Assembly (NCBI RefSeq): GCF_036227205.1
Contig: NZ_CP109442.1
Span: 8,370,001 to 8,434,000, forward strand
DNA length: 64,000 nucleotides
From: Amycolatopsis sp. NBC_01480
Lineage (GTDB): Bacteria; Actinomycetota; Actinomycetes; Mycobacteriales; Pseudonocardiaceae
Direction: 5' to 3'
Below the pieces are notes generated by a model. The model saw only the letters and a program-made list of their open reading frames with translations. It was not told the origin of the DNA and ran no database searches. Below are positions 16,701 through 25,236 of this stretch, piece after piece. Each line of letters begins with the position of its first letter. The first letter of the stretch is position 1. A program made the translations under genes and the position numbers.

Positions 16701-17545
16701 CCGGCGTTGAGGCTCTCGGTGCCCAGCACGTTCAGCAGCGCCAGCGCCTCCGCGTCCCGAGAACCCGCCGGCGCGGTGTACAGCACGAGGTGCTGATCGC
16801 GGTCGGTCAGGGCCAGGGAGTCGCAGTCGACGGTGATCTCGCCGACGGCCGGGTGGTGGAAGGTCTTGGTGAGCATCGGCACGGCCTGCACGTCGTGCCG
16901 TTCCCAGAGGCGGGCGAACTCGGGGCTGCCGGCCAGGAGGTCGTCGACCAGTCCGGTCACCGCGGGATCCGACGGGTACCGGGCGAGCGTGGCCCGCAGT
17001 TCCATGACGACGTGCTGCCGGAACTCGGAAGCGTCCGAGATTCCGTACAGGCTCGCGTCCGGTCGGGCCGGGCCGAGGAACGCGCGCCGGGCGAGGTTGC
17101 GGTCTTCGGGGGCGAGCGCGGCGAAGTCCTCCATCAGGGCGGCCGCGAGATCGTTCCACGCCAGCACTTCGAACACTGCGGACGTCACGAATCCGGCCGT
17201 CTGCGAGATCCGTTCCAGGAGCGCGAGGATGCTCGGGCGGACATCGCGGCGGTGCCGGCCGTTCCGGGCGGGCGCGGTGCCCGCGAGCAGGTGCAGGTGA
17301 TCGGACTCCGCGTCGGTCAGCCTTAGCGCGCCCGCGATCCCGGCCAGGACTTCGGCCGACGGACGTGGCGCGCGGCCCTGTTCGAGCCGCACGTAGTACT
17401 CGGTGGAGATGTGCGCGAGCACCGCGATCTCCTCGCGCCGGAGCCCCGGAGTGCGTCGCCGCGGGCCGGACGGCAGCCCGACGTCCTCCGGCCGGAGCCG
17501 CTCACGCCGGCTGCGGAGGAACGCCCCGAGTTCCTGTTTGTCCAT
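16697..17545 (-). CDS. XRE/MmyB-like helix-turn-helix regulator
   Basis: Regulator of 282 residues with an XRE-type DNA-binding domain (about 8-80, with TPGLRREEIAVLAHISTEYY and RLEQGRAPRPS) and a C-terminal MmyB-like ligand-binding domain (about 108-275, PAS-like). Such proteins are fatty-acid-responsive regulators in some species and usually control a divergent SDR gene. That arrangement is seen here: the SDR at 17632 is divergent, with 86 bp between starts. A paralogue of the same architecture is at 56805. Confidence 0.88.
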   Translation of the reverse strand: MDKQELGAFLRSRRERLRPEDVGLPSGPRRRTPGLRREEIAVLAHISTEYYVRLEQGRAPRPSAEVLAGIAGALRLTDAESDHLHLLAGTAPARNGRHRRDVRPSILALLERISQTAGFVTSAVFEVLAWNDLAAALMEDFAALAPEDRNLARRAFLGPARPDASLYGISDASEFRQHVVMELRATLARYPSDPAVTGLVDDLLAGSPEFARLWERHDVQAVPMLTKTFHHPAVGEITVDCDSLALTDRDQHLVLYTAPAGSRDAEALALLNVLGTESLNAG

Positions 17546-17631
17546 ACCCCGAGTGTGCCCTTTCGGCGGCCGCGGACCCTAGTACCGTCTGTGCCTGTCT
17601 CCGGCTCCCGGACCGCGGTGATGCTTTCGGC

Positions 17632-18411
17632 ATGACCACCAACACCACTCCGATCGGCCTGCTCACCGGCAAGGTCGTGTTCATCACCGGCGCCAGCCGC
17701 GGCATCGGCGAGGCCGCCGCCCGGCTCTTCTCCCGGGAAGGCGCGGCCGTCGTGCTCGCCGCCCGCGGCACCGAAGCCCTCGACCGCATCGTCACCGAGA
17801 TCCGTGCGGAAGGCGGCGTCGCCGACGCTGTTGCTCTCGACCTCGCGGACCAGGCGGGCGTCCGCGCCGCCGTCGGCCGCGTCGAGGAACTGCACGGCCG
17901 GATCGACGGCGCCTTCAACAACGGCGCGGCCATCCAGCAGCGGCCCGGCCCGCTCGACACCACCAGCGACGAGGACATCGACGAGCAGTTCGCAGTGAAC
18001 TTCCGCTCCCACTGGACCGCCATGACCGCCGAGGCCGCGCTGATGCGCCGCACCGGCGGCGGCGCGATCGTGAACACCTCGAGCATCGGCAGCCGCCGCG
18101 CGAACCCCCGCCTACCGGCGTACGGCGCCATGAAGCGCGCGCTCAACAGCATCACCGAAACCGCCGCGGTCAGCTGGGCCGGTGACGGCATCCGGGTCAA
18201 CGGCATCACCCCCGGCGGCACCGCCACGGAAATGATCGACGCCTGGGAGACCGCGACCCCGGGCGTCATCGACCAGATCAAGGCGTCGATCCCGCTGGGC
18301 CGGATGGCCGAGCCGCGCGAAGTCGCCGAGGCAGCCGCCTGGCTGCTCAGCGACCGCGCCTCGATGGTGACCGGCGCGATCATCCCGGTCGACGGCGGGG
18401 CCGGCGCCTAG
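17632..18411 (+). CDS. SDR family oxidoreductase
   Basis: Classical short-chain dehydrogenase of 259 residues. It has the cofactor motif TGASRGIG (about 19-26), NNGA near residue 94 in place of the usual NNAG, the catalytic serine region VNTSSIGS and the YGAMK Tyr/Lys pair. The residue after the glycine motif (ARGTEAL) favours NADP(H). The ATG 17632 gives the standard N-terminus. The substrate is unknown. It is divergent from the XRE/MmyB regulator, a recurrent pairing in actinomycetes. Confidence 0.9.
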   Translation: MTTNTTPIGLLTGKVVFITGASRGIGEAAARLFSREGAAVVLAARGTEALDRIVTEIRAEGGVADAVALDLADQAGVRAAVGRVEELHGRIDGAFNNGAAIQQRPGPLDTTSDEDIDEQFAVNFRSHWTAMTAEAALMRRTGGGAIVNTSSIGSRRANPRLPAYGAMKRALNSITETAAVSWAGDGIRVNGITPGGTATEMIDAWETATPGVIDQIKASIPLGRMAEPREVAEAAAWLLSDRASMVTGAIIPVDGGAGA

Positions 18412-18429
18412 GGCCGGGCCGCGCCGGTT

Positions 18430-18465
18430 CCCCCATGGCTGAGATGATGCGGGAAGCCATGGGGG
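18430..18465. terminator. Hairpin after SDR gene
   Basis: CCCCCATGGCT at 18430-18440 pairs perfectly with AGCCATGGGGG at 18455-18465 across a 14-nt loop. There is no T-tract. It is 18 bp after the SDR stop and 32 bp before the next start codon, so it may end SDR transcription or regulate the isochorismatase-like gene. Confidence 0.55.
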
Positions 18466-18497
18466 AGAGGGGCTTCGCCCGAACGAAAGGCACGATT

Positions 18498-19043
18498 TTG
18501 TCCCGCACCGCCCTGCTGCTCATGGATCTCCAGCGGAACCATCTCGCCCGTATGCCTGCCGATTTCCTGCCCCGCGCCGTGCACGCCCTCGAAACGGCGC
18601 GCACCGCGGGGATCCTGGTCGTCCACGTGGCCGCCCGGCTGCGTCCCGGCCACGTGGATGCCCACCCCCGCAACAAGATCTTCGGCGGCCTCCCGCCACA
18701 CGTGTTGACCGCTGACGACCCCGGCGCCGTCATCCACCCCGACGTCGCCCCCGCTGACGGCGAGGTCGTCGTCCGCAAGAACCGGATCAGCGCGTTCGCC
18801 GGGAACGACCTCCGGCAGGTGCTGGACGCCCAGGACGTCGGGCACCTGGTCCTGGCCGGGATCTCCACCAGCGGAGTCGTGCTATCCACTGCCCTGCAGG
18901 CCGTCGACCTCGACTACCGGGTGACCGTGCTGGCCGACGCCTGCGCCGACCCGGACCCGGACCTGCACGAAACCCTCGTCCGCGAACTCTTCCCCCAGCG
19001 CGGCGAGGTCACCACCGTCGGCGAATGGGAGCCGGCGCCGTGA
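18498..19043 (+). CDS. Isochorismatase-fold protein lacking the catalytic cysteine
   Basis: Cysteine-hydrolase (isochorismatase-like) fold of 181 residues. The catalytic Asp (LLLMDLQ, residue 10) and Lys (VVRKNRISAF, residue 94) are present. The position of the nucleophilic Cys is Val127 in GISTSGVVLSTA, compared with the usual GxxTxxCV. I therefore expect no classical hydrolase activity; a binding role or altered chemistry is possible. The start is TTG 18498 with GAAAGG 8 bp upstream; an in-frame ATG at 18435 lies inside the preceding hairpin and is less likely. Confidence 0.82.
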   Translation: MSRTALLLMDLQRNHLARMPADFLPRAVHALETARTAGILVVHVAARLRPGHVDAHPRNKIFGGLPPHVLTADDPGAVIHPDVAPADGEVVVRKNRISAFAGNDLRQVLDAQDVGHLVLAGISTSGVVLSTALQAVDLDYRVTVLADACADPDPDLHETLVRELFPQRGEVTTVGEWEPAP

Positions 19044-19055
19044 CCGAGATGAGGC

Positions 19056-19083
19056 TTGACGCCGGCGTTGTTATCGCTAACAT
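19056..19083 (+). promoter_or_regulatory. Promoter and operator of the arabinose repressor gene
   Basis: TTGACG (19056-19061), 16 bp, then TAACAT (19078-19083). A LacI-type operator TGTTATCGCTAACA (19069-19082) overlaps the -10 and spacer. It matches the perfect operator at 20192 in 13 of 14 bases, so the repressor should regulate itself. Confidence 0.8.
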
Positions 19084-19117
19084 TGTCGCCTGAACGAGTG
19101 ACTGGGACCACGCGGCG

Positions 19118-20146
19118 ATGAAGGCGGTGGGCGGGATGGCGGGAGCGGCCGGGCAGCGGCAGGCCAGTCTGACGGACGTGGCCGAGGTCGCGGGGGTCTC
19201 GCACATGACCGTGTCGCGGGTGATCAACGGGACCGGTCCGGTGCGGCCCGAGACGCGGGCCCGGGTGCTGGCCGCGGTGGAAGAACTGGGCTACCGGCCC
19301 AATTCCGCCGCCCGCGCGCTGGTCACCGGGCGGTCCGGCACGCTCGGCGTGGTCGCGCTCGAGTCCAATTTGTATGGTCCCGCGAGCACCCTGCACGGGA
19401 TCGAGAACGCCGCCCGCGAGGCCGGGTACGCCATCACCATCTCCAGCGTCAGCAGGCCAGGGCGATCGTCCATTTCGGACGCCGTGGAGAGTCTGCGCCG
19501 CCAGGCGGTGGAGGGCATCGTGGTGATCGCCCCGCATGTCACGGCCGGGCGGGCCCTCGCGGGCGCGCCCTCGGACGTGCCGGTGGTCGCCGTCGGTGGC
19601 GGGGAGTCCGCGCCGGTTCCGGTGATTTCGGTGGACCAGTACGACGGCGCCCGCCGCGTGACCGAGCACCTGCTCGCGCTCGGCCACCCGACGGTGTGGC
19701 ACGTCGCCGGGCCAGAGGACTGGCTGGAGGCGATCGACCGCGAGCGCGGCTGGCGCGAGACGCTGGAGCGCCACGGCGCCGAGGTGCTGCCCGTCCTGCG
19801 CGGCGACTGGAGCCCGGCGTCCGGCTACGCGGCCGGCCGCGATCTGGCCAAAAAACCCGGCCTGGAAGCGGTTTTCGCCGCGAACGACCAGATGGCGCTG
19901 GGGCTGCTGCGCGCGTTCACCGAGGCCGGCATCGCCGTGCCGGGAGACGTGCACGTGGCGGGCTTCGACGACGTCCCCGAGGCCGCGTACTTCACCCCGC
20001 CGCTGACCACGGTGCGCCAGGACTTCATCGAAGTCGGCCGGCGCACCTTCGGCCTGCTCACCGCGCGGATGGGCGGCGGCGACCCGCACGCCCGGCACCT
20101 GGTCGAGCCCGAGCTGATCGTCCGGGAGAGCACCGGACCACGCTGA
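19118..20146 (+). CDS. LacI-family repressor of the arabinose operon
   Basis: LacI/GalR repressor of 342 residues. The N-terminal HTH is SLTDVAEVAGVSHMTVSRV (about 17-35), followed by the hinge helix (NSAARALVTGRSGTLGVV) and a periplasmic-binding-protein-like sensor domain ending in TTVRQDFIEVGRR. It heads the araB-araD-araA-transporter cluster on the same strand, so its effector is most likely L-arabinose or a phosphorylated intermediate (inference). Operators of the type TGTTAGCGCTAACA occur before its own gene and before araB. The ATG at 19118 is the first of three possible starts; Met7 at 19136 is an alternative. Confidence 0.92.
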   Translation: MKAVGGMAGAAGQRQASLTDVAEVAGVSHMTVSRVINGTGPVRPETRARVLAAVEELGYRPNSAARALVTGRSGTLGVVALESNLYGPASTLHGIENAAREAGYAITISSVSRPGRSSISDAVESLRRQAVEGIVVIAPHVTAGRALAGAPSDVPVVAVGGGESAPVPVISVDQYDGARRVTEHLLALGHPTVWHVAGPEDWLEAIDRERGWRETLERHGAEVLPVLRGDWSPASGYAAGRDLAKKPGLEAVFAANDQMALGLLRAFTEAGIAVPGDVHVAGFDDVPEAAYFTPPLTTVRQDFIEVGRRTFGLLTARMGGGDPHARHLVEPELIVRESTGPR

Positions 20147-20171
20147 GCGGTCCCCACCGAAGGAGGACGCC

Positions 20172-20225
20172 GTGTTCTCACGTCGCCGAAATGTTAGCGC
20201 TAACACTACTGGGAGGGCTGGGTGA
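20172..20225 (+). CDS. Possible 17-residue leader peptide before araB
   Basis: A GTG at 20172 follows a perfect AGGAGG (20161-20166) by 5 bp and opens a 17-codon frame (VFSRRRNVSANTTGRAG). Its TGA overlaps the araB start as GTGA (20222-20225). The araB operator lies inside this frame. The layout would couple araB translation to the leader on transcripts reading through from the repressor gene. No family is recognisable; the signal is ribosome-binding-site strength and the overlap only. Confidence 0.35.
   Translation: MFSRRRNVSANTTGRAG
20192..20205. promoter_or_regulatory. Perfect LacI-type operator before araB
   Basis: TGTTAGCGCTAACA is a fully symmetrical 14-mer with the central CG typical of LacI-family operators. 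It is 17 bp before the araB GTG and would block initiation or elongation into the operon. Confidence 0.85.
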
Positions 20226-21895
20226 GCGAGCCGCTGACGGTCGGCGTCGACTTCGGCACGCTCTCGGGCCGCGCCGTTGTCGTGCGCGTCCGGGACGGGG
20301 CCGAGCTGGGCACGGCGGTGTACGAGTACCCGCACGGGGTCGTCGACCGGACGCTGCCCGCGACCGGCGCGCCCCTGCCACCGGACTGGGCGCTGCAGGT
20401 CCCGTCGGACTACCTCGGGGTGCTCCGGACCGCCGTCCCCGCCGCGATCCGCGACGCCGGCGTCGATCCCGCGGACGTCATCGGCCTCGGCACCGACTTC
20501 ACCGCCTGCACGATGGTGCCGACCGCTGTGGACGGAACGCCGCTGTGCGAGCTGCCGGAGTTCGCGGCCGAGCCCCACGCGTACGTGAAGCTGTGGCGCC
20601 ATCACGCCGCCCAGCCGCAGGCGGACCGGATCAACGCGCTGGCGCGGTACCGCGACGAGAAGTGGCTGCCGCGTTACGGCGGGCTGATCTCCTCGGAGTG
20701 GGAGTTCGCGAAGGCGCTGCAGATCCTGGAGGAGGCGCCGCACGTCTATGCCGCGACCGTGCACTGGGTCGAGCTGGCCGACTGGGTCGTCTGGCAGCTC
20801 ACCGGCCACTACGTCCGCAACGCCTGCACCGCCGGCTACAAGGGCATCCTCCAGGACGGCCAGTACCCCAGCACCGACTTCCTGCGCGAGCTGAACCCCG
20901 AGTTCGCCGATTTCGTGACCGGCAAGCTCGACCGGCCGCTCGGCCGTCTCGGCGACCGTGCGGGCCCGCTCACGGCCGAGGCGGCGGCGTGGACCGGCCT
21001 GCCGGCGGGCATCGCCGTCGCGGTCGGCAACGTCGACGCGCACGTGACCGCGCCCGCCGCGCAGGCGGTCGGGTCCGGCCGGATGGTCGCGATCATGGGC
21101 ACCTCGACCTGTCACGTGCTCAGTTCCCGGGAGCTGCGCGAGGTGCCGGGAATGTGCGGGGTGGTGGACGGCGGGATCGTGCCCGGGCTGTGGGGGTACG
21201 AGGCCGGGCAGAGCGGAGTCGGCGACATCTTCGCCTGGTTCGTCGAGCACGGTGTCCCGCCGCGGTACCACGAGGACGCGCGACGGGCGGGCGTCTCGCT
21301 GCACAAGCACCTCACCTCGCTGGCCGCGAACCAGGGGATCGGCGAGCACGGGCTGGTCGCGCTCGACTGGCACAGCGGCAACCGCTCGGTGCTGGTGGAC
21401 CACGAGCTGTCCGGGGTCGTCGTCGGACAGACCCTGGCCACCCGCGCCGAGGACACCTACCGCGCGCTGCTGGAGGCGACCGCGTTCGGCACCCGCATGA
21501 TCATCGAGTCCTTCCAGCGCGCCGGGGTGCCGGTGACCGAGCTGGTGGTGGCGGGCGGGCTGGTGCGCAACGCGTTCCTGATGCAGGTCTACGCGGACGT
21601 GGTGAACCTGCCGCTGTCGGTGATCGGCTCGGACCAGGGGCCGGCACTCGGCTCCGCCATCCACGCCGCGGTGGCTGCCGGCGCCTACCCGGACATCACC
21701 GCGGCGTCGCGTGCGATGGGCTCCGTCCGGCGCGGGGTGTACCGGCCGGTGCGCGAGAACGTCGCCGCCTACAACCGGCTCTACGCCGAGTACCGCGAGC
21801 TGCACGACCACTTCGGCCGCGGCGGCAACGACGTGCTGCACCGCCTCGCCGCCCGCCGCCGCGAGGCCGCCTCCGTCCGGAAAGGACAGTCCTGA
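20222..21895 (+). CDS. araB: Ribulokinase
   Basis: FGGY-family carbohydrate kinase of 557 residues that phosphorylates L-ribulose to L-ribulose 5-phosphate. The N-terminal ATPase fold starts VGVDFGTLSGRAVVV. The segment LGTDFTACTMVP and the second domain (MGTSTCHVL, GLWGYEAGQSGVGD, VAGGLVRNAFLMQVYADV) are characteristic of AraB. It starts at GTG 20222 with GGGAGGG 5 bp upstream. It is followed after 1 bp by araD, so the two are co-translated. Expression is under the LacI-type repressor through the operator at 20192. Confidence 0.95.
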   Translation: MSEPLTVGVDFGTLSGRAVVVRVRDGAELGTAVYEYPHGVVDRTLPATGAPLPPDWALQVPSDYLGVLRTAVPAAIRDAGVDPADVIGLGTDFTACTMVPTAVDGTPLCELPEFAAEPHAYVKLWRHHAAQPQADRINALARYRDEKWLPRYGGLISSEWEFAKALQILEEAPHVYAATVHWVELADWVVWQLTGHYVRNACTAGYKGILQDGQYPSTDFLRELNPEFADFVTGKLDRPLGRLGDRAGPLTAEAAAWTGLPAGIAVAVGNVDAHVTAPAAQAVGSGRMVAIMGTSTCHVLSSRELREVPGMCGVVDGGIVPGLWGYEAGQSGVGDIFAWFVEHGVPPRYHEDARRAGVSLHKHLTSLAANQGIGEHGLVALDWHSGNRSVLVDHELSGVVVGQTLATRAEDTYRALLEATAFGTRMIIESFQRAGVPVTELVVAGGLVRNAFLMQVYADVVNLPLSVIGSDQGPALGSAIHAAVAAGAYPDITAASRAMGSVRRGVYRPVRENVAAYNRLYAEYRELHDHFGRGGNDVLHRLAARRREAASVRKGQS

Positions 21896-21896
21896 C

Positions 21897-22583
21897 ATGG
21901 CTGACACGGCACTGGCCGAGGAACTGCTCGGCACCGTCGCCGAACTGCGCCGGACGGTCGCGGACCTGCACGGCGAGCTGACCCGCAACGCGCTGGTCGC
22001 GTGGACCGCAGGCAACGTCTCGGCGCGGGTGCCGGGGCGCGAGCTGATGGTGATCAAGCCGTCCGGGGTGTCCTACGACGAGCTGTCCGCGGACACGATG
22101 GTCGTCACCGACCTGCACGGGCGGCTGCGCCACGGCGAGCTCGCGCCGTCCTCCGACACCGCCGCGCACGCCTACGTCTACCGGCACCTGCCCGAGGTCG
22201 GCGGGGTGGTGCACACGCACTCCACCTACGCCACCGCGTGGGCCGCGCGCGGCGAGCCGATCCCTTGCGTGCTCACGATGATCGCGGACGAGTTCGGCGG
22301 GGAGATCCCGGTCGGGCCGTTCGCGCTGATCGGCGACGACTCCATCGGCCGCGGCATCGTCGAGACGCTGCGGGCCAGCCGTTCCCCGGCCGTGCTGATG
22401 CGCAACCACGGCCCGTTCACCGTCGGGCGCACCGCGCGGGACGCGGTCAAGGCGGCGGTGCTGGTGGAGGACGTGGCCCGGACCGTCCACAAGGCCTTCG
22501 AGCTGGGCACGCCCGAGCCGCTGCCCCCGGCCGACGTCGACCGGCTCTACACCCGCTACCAGAACGTCTACGGCCAGCGCTGA
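21897..22583 (+). CDS. araD: L-ribulose-5-phosphate 4-epimerase (class II aldolase family)
   Basis: Enzyme of 228 residues that converts L-ribulose 5-phosphate to D-xylulose 5-phosphate, linking arabinose to the pentose phosphate pathway. Zinc-binding histidines appear in [16 protein letters not shown] and in [10 protein letters not shown]; the substrate-phosphate region is [12 protein letters not shown] and [10 protein letters not shown]. The ATG lies 1 bp after the araB stop, preceded by GGAAAGGA. It is shorter than some class II aldolases but normal for AraD. Confidence 0.94.
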   Translation: MADTALAEELLGTVAELRRTVADLHGELTRNALVAWTAGNVSARVPGRELMVIKPSGVSYDELSADTMVVTDLHGRLRHGELAPSSDTAAHAYVYRHLPEVGGVVHTHSTYATAWAARGEPIPCVLTMIADEFGGEIPVGPFALIGDDSIGRGIVETLRASRSPAVLMRNHGPFTVGRTARDAVKAAVLVEDVARTVHKAFELGTPEPLPPADVDRLYTRYQNVYGQR

Positions 22584-22615
22584 TCCCGGCCGGCCGGGAG
22601 CACCCGAGGAGAACG

Positions 22616-24121
22616 ATGCCTTCGCAGAACAAGCCCCAAATCTGGTTCCTCACCGGGAGCCAGGCGCTCTACGGCGAGGAGACGCTGGCACAGGTGGCCG
22701 GCCAGTCGCTGGAAATCCAGCGGCTGCTGGCCTCGTCCGGGCGGCTGTCGGCCGAGCTGGTCGGCAAGCCGGTGCTGACCGAGGCCACCTCGATCCGCCG
22801 CTTGCTGCTGGAGGCCAACGCCGACGCCGCGTGTGTCGGCGTGATCGCCTGGATGCACACCTTCTCGCCGGCGAAGATGTGGATCGGCGGGCTGTCCGCG
22901 CTGCGCAAGCCGTTGCTGCACCTGCACACCCAGCTCAACGAGTCGCTGCCGTGGCAGAGCATCGACATGGACTTCATGAACCTGAACCAGGCCGCGCACG
23001 GCGACCGCGAGTTCGGGCACGTGCTGACCCGGCTGGCCGTGCCGCGCAAGACCGTCGCCGGGCACGCGGCCGACCCGGGCGTGGTCGGCCGGATCGACGC
23101 GTGGGCGCGGGCCGCGATCGGCGCGGACCACCTGCGCGGGCTGCGGCTGGCCCGGTTCGGCGACAACATGCGCGACGTCGCCGTCACCGAGGGCGACAAG
23201 GTGGAGGCCCAGCTGCGGTTCGGCGTCTCGGTCAACACCTACGGCGTGAATGACCTGGTCGCACTGGTCGACCGGGTGTCCGAAAAGGACACTGACGGAC
23301 TGGTGGCCGAGTACGCCGAGGCGTACCAGGTGGTGCCGGAGCTGACCGAGCGCGGTGCCCGGCACGAGTCGCTGCGGTACGCGGCGAAGGTCGAGCTGGG
23401 CCTGCGCCAGTTCCTCGGCGAAGGCGGCTTCGGCGCGTTCACCACGAACTTCGAAGACCTCGGCGGACTGCGGCAGCTGCCGGGGCTGGCCGTGCAGCGG
23501 CTCATGGCCGACGGCTACGGCTTCGGCGGCGAGGGCGACTGGAAGACCTCCGCCCTGCTGGCCGCGGTGAAGGGGATGGGCGAGGGCACCGGTCTCGGCA
23601 CCTCGTTCATGGAGGACTACACCTACCACTTCGGGCCGGGCGAGCCGAAGATCCTCGGCGCGCACATGCTGGAGGTCTGCCCCAGCATCGCCGCCGCCCG
23701 GCCGTCGTGTGAGATCCACCCGCTCGGCATCGGCGGCCGCGAGGACCCGGTGCGGCTGGTGTTCGACGCGGCGCCCGGCCCCGGTGTGGTGCTCGGCCTG
23801 GCCGACCTCGGGGACCGGTTCCGCTTGGTGGCCAACGAAATCGACGTGGTCCCGCCGGACGAGCCGCTGCCCGGGCTGCCGGTCGCGCGCGCGGTCTGGC
23901 GGCCCTCGCCGTCGCTGGCCACGTCCGCGGAGTCGTGGATCACCGCCGGCGCGCCGCACCACACCGTGCTGACCCAGGCGGTGCCGCTGGAAACGCTGCG
24001 CGACTTCGCGCACCTGCTCGGCGTCGAGCTGCTGGTCATCGACGCCGCCACCACCGGCCCCGGCTTCGCCGACCGGATCCGCTGGAACCAGGCCTACTAC
24101 CGGCTCGCCCAGGGCTTCTGA
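22616..24121 (+). CDS. araA: L-arabinose isomerase
   Basis: Mn-dependent isomerase of 501 residues that converts L-arabinose to L-ribulose, the first intracellular step. The protein begins with [18 protein letters not shown], and has [44 protein letters not shown] and the metal-binding region [12 protein letters not shown], all family hallmarks. The length is the usual 500. The ATG follows GAGGAGAACG. It is 32 bp after araD and 14 bp before the transporter gene, in the same operon. Confidence 0.96.
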   Translation: MPSQNKPQIWFLTGSQALYGEETLAQVAGQSLEIQRLLASSGRLSAELVGKPVLTEATSIRRLLLEANADAACVGVIAWMHTFSPAKMWIGGLSALRKPLLHLHTQLNESLPWQSIDMDFMNLNQAAHGDREFGHVLTRLAVPRKTVAGHAADPGVVGRIDAWARAAIGADHLRGLRLARFGDNMRDVAVTEGDKVEAQLRFGVSVNTYGVNDLVALVDRVSEKDTDGLVAEYAEAYQVVPELTERGARHESLRYAAKVELGLRQFLGEGGFGAFTTNFEDLGGLRQLPGLAVQRLMADGYGFGGEGDWKTSALLAAVKGMGEGTGLGTSFMEDYTYHFGPGEPKILGAHMLEVCPSIAAARPSCEIHPLGIGGREDPVRLVFDAAPGPGVVLGLADLGDRFRLVANEIDVVPPDEPLPGLPVARAVWRPSPSLATSAESWITAGAPHHTVLTQAVPLETLRDFAHLLGVELLVIDAATTGPGFADRIRWNQAYYRLAQGF

Positions 24122-24135
24122 AAGGAGCACGAACA

Positions 24136-25236
24136 ATGAGGTTCATCCGAGGGATTCGAGGAGCCGCAGTCGCGGCGTTGGCGCTGACCCTGGCCGCCTG
24201 CGGGTCGAGCGTGAAAACCGCCGACCAGGCCCCGTCCGGCGGTTCGGCCGCCGGGGCGCTGGTCGGGGTCACGATGCCGACGAAATCGTCCGAGCGCTGG
24301 ATCCACGACGGCGACAACATCAAGTCGGCGCTGGAAAAGCTCGGCTACAAGGTCGACCTGCAGTACGCCGAGAACGACATCCCCACCCAGGTCAACCAGA
24401 TCGAGAACCAGATCACCAAGGGCGCGCGGCTGCTGGTGATCGCCTCCATCGACGGCACCTCGCTGACCACGCAGCTGCAGGAGGCGGCGGACCACAAGAT
24501 CCCGGTGATCGCCTACGACCGGCTGCTGACCAACAGCCCGAACGTCGACTACTACGCCACCTTCGACAACTTCAAGGTCGGCGTCGAGCAGGCGAATTCG
24601 CTGCTCAAGGGCCTCGGCACCGGACCGGGCCCGTTCAACATCGAGCTGTTCGGCGGCTCCCCGGACGACAACAACGCGACGTTCTTCTTCAACGGCGCCA
24701 TGTCCGTGCTCAAACCCCTGATGGACAGCGGGAAGCTGGTCGTGAAGAGCGGCCAGACGACGTTCGCGCCGACCGCGATCCTGCGCTGGGACCCGGCCAC
24801 CGCGCAGCGGCGCATGGAGGACCTGCTCACCAAGACCTACACCGGCGGAGCGAAGGTCGCCGGCGTGCTTTCGCCGTACGACGGGCTTTCCATCGGCATC
24901 CTCTCGGCGCTCAAGAGCAACGGCTACGGCACCGCCGGCCAGCCGTACCCCGTGGTCACCGGGCAGGACGCCGAGGTCGCGTCGGTCAAGTCCATCATCG
25001 CCGGGGAGCAGTACTCGACCGTCTTCAAGGACACCCGCCAGCTGGCCGACGTCACCGTGAAGATGGCCGACACCGTGCTCAAGGGCGGCAAGGCGCAGGT
25101 CAACAACACCACCGACTACAACAACGGCAAGAAGATCGTGCCGTCCTACCTGCTGCAGCCCGTGGTCGTGGACAAGGCCAACTACCAGAAGGAGCTCGTC
25201 GACTCCGGCTACTACACCGCGGGCGAGCTGAAATGA
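24136..25236 (+). CDS. chvE: Sugar-binding lipoprotein of multiple-monosaccharide ABC transporter, ChvE-like
   Basis: Solute-binding protein of 366 residues. The signal peptide ends in the lipobox LTLAAC (lipidated Cys22), so it is anchored on the outer face of the membrane. The mature part is a type I periplasmic-binding fold, with [36 protein letters not shown] and [15 protein letters not shown], typical of ChvE. ChvE proteins bind arabinose, xylose, glucose and galactose; the operon points to L-arabinose. The ATG has AAAGGAGCAC upstream. Its stop overlaps the next gene by ATGA. Confidence 0.92.
   Translation: MRFIRGIRGAAVAALALTLAACGSSVKTADQAPSGGSAAGALVGVTMPTKSSERWIHDGDNIKSALEKLGYKVDLQYAENDIPTQVNQIENQITKGARLLVIASIDGTSLTTQLQEAADHKIPVIAYDRLLTNSPNVDYYATFDNFKVGVEQANSLLKGLGTGPGPFNIELFGGSPDDNNATFFFNGAMSVLKPLMDSGKLVVKSGQTTFAPTAILRWDPATAQRRMEDLLTKTYTGGAKVAGVLSPYDGLSIGILSALKSNGYGTAGQPYPVVTGQDAEVASVKSIIAGEQYSTVFKDTRQLADVTVKMADTVLKGGKAQVNNTTDYNNGKKIVPSYLLQPVVVDKANYQKELVDSGYYTAGELK

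Noticed and set aside
18914..22057. Minus-strand open frame of 1047 codons across the arabinose genes
   Set aside because: It is antisense to the LacI-type gene and araB, encodes a His/Gly/Arg-rich text without any domain, and results from high GC at third positions.
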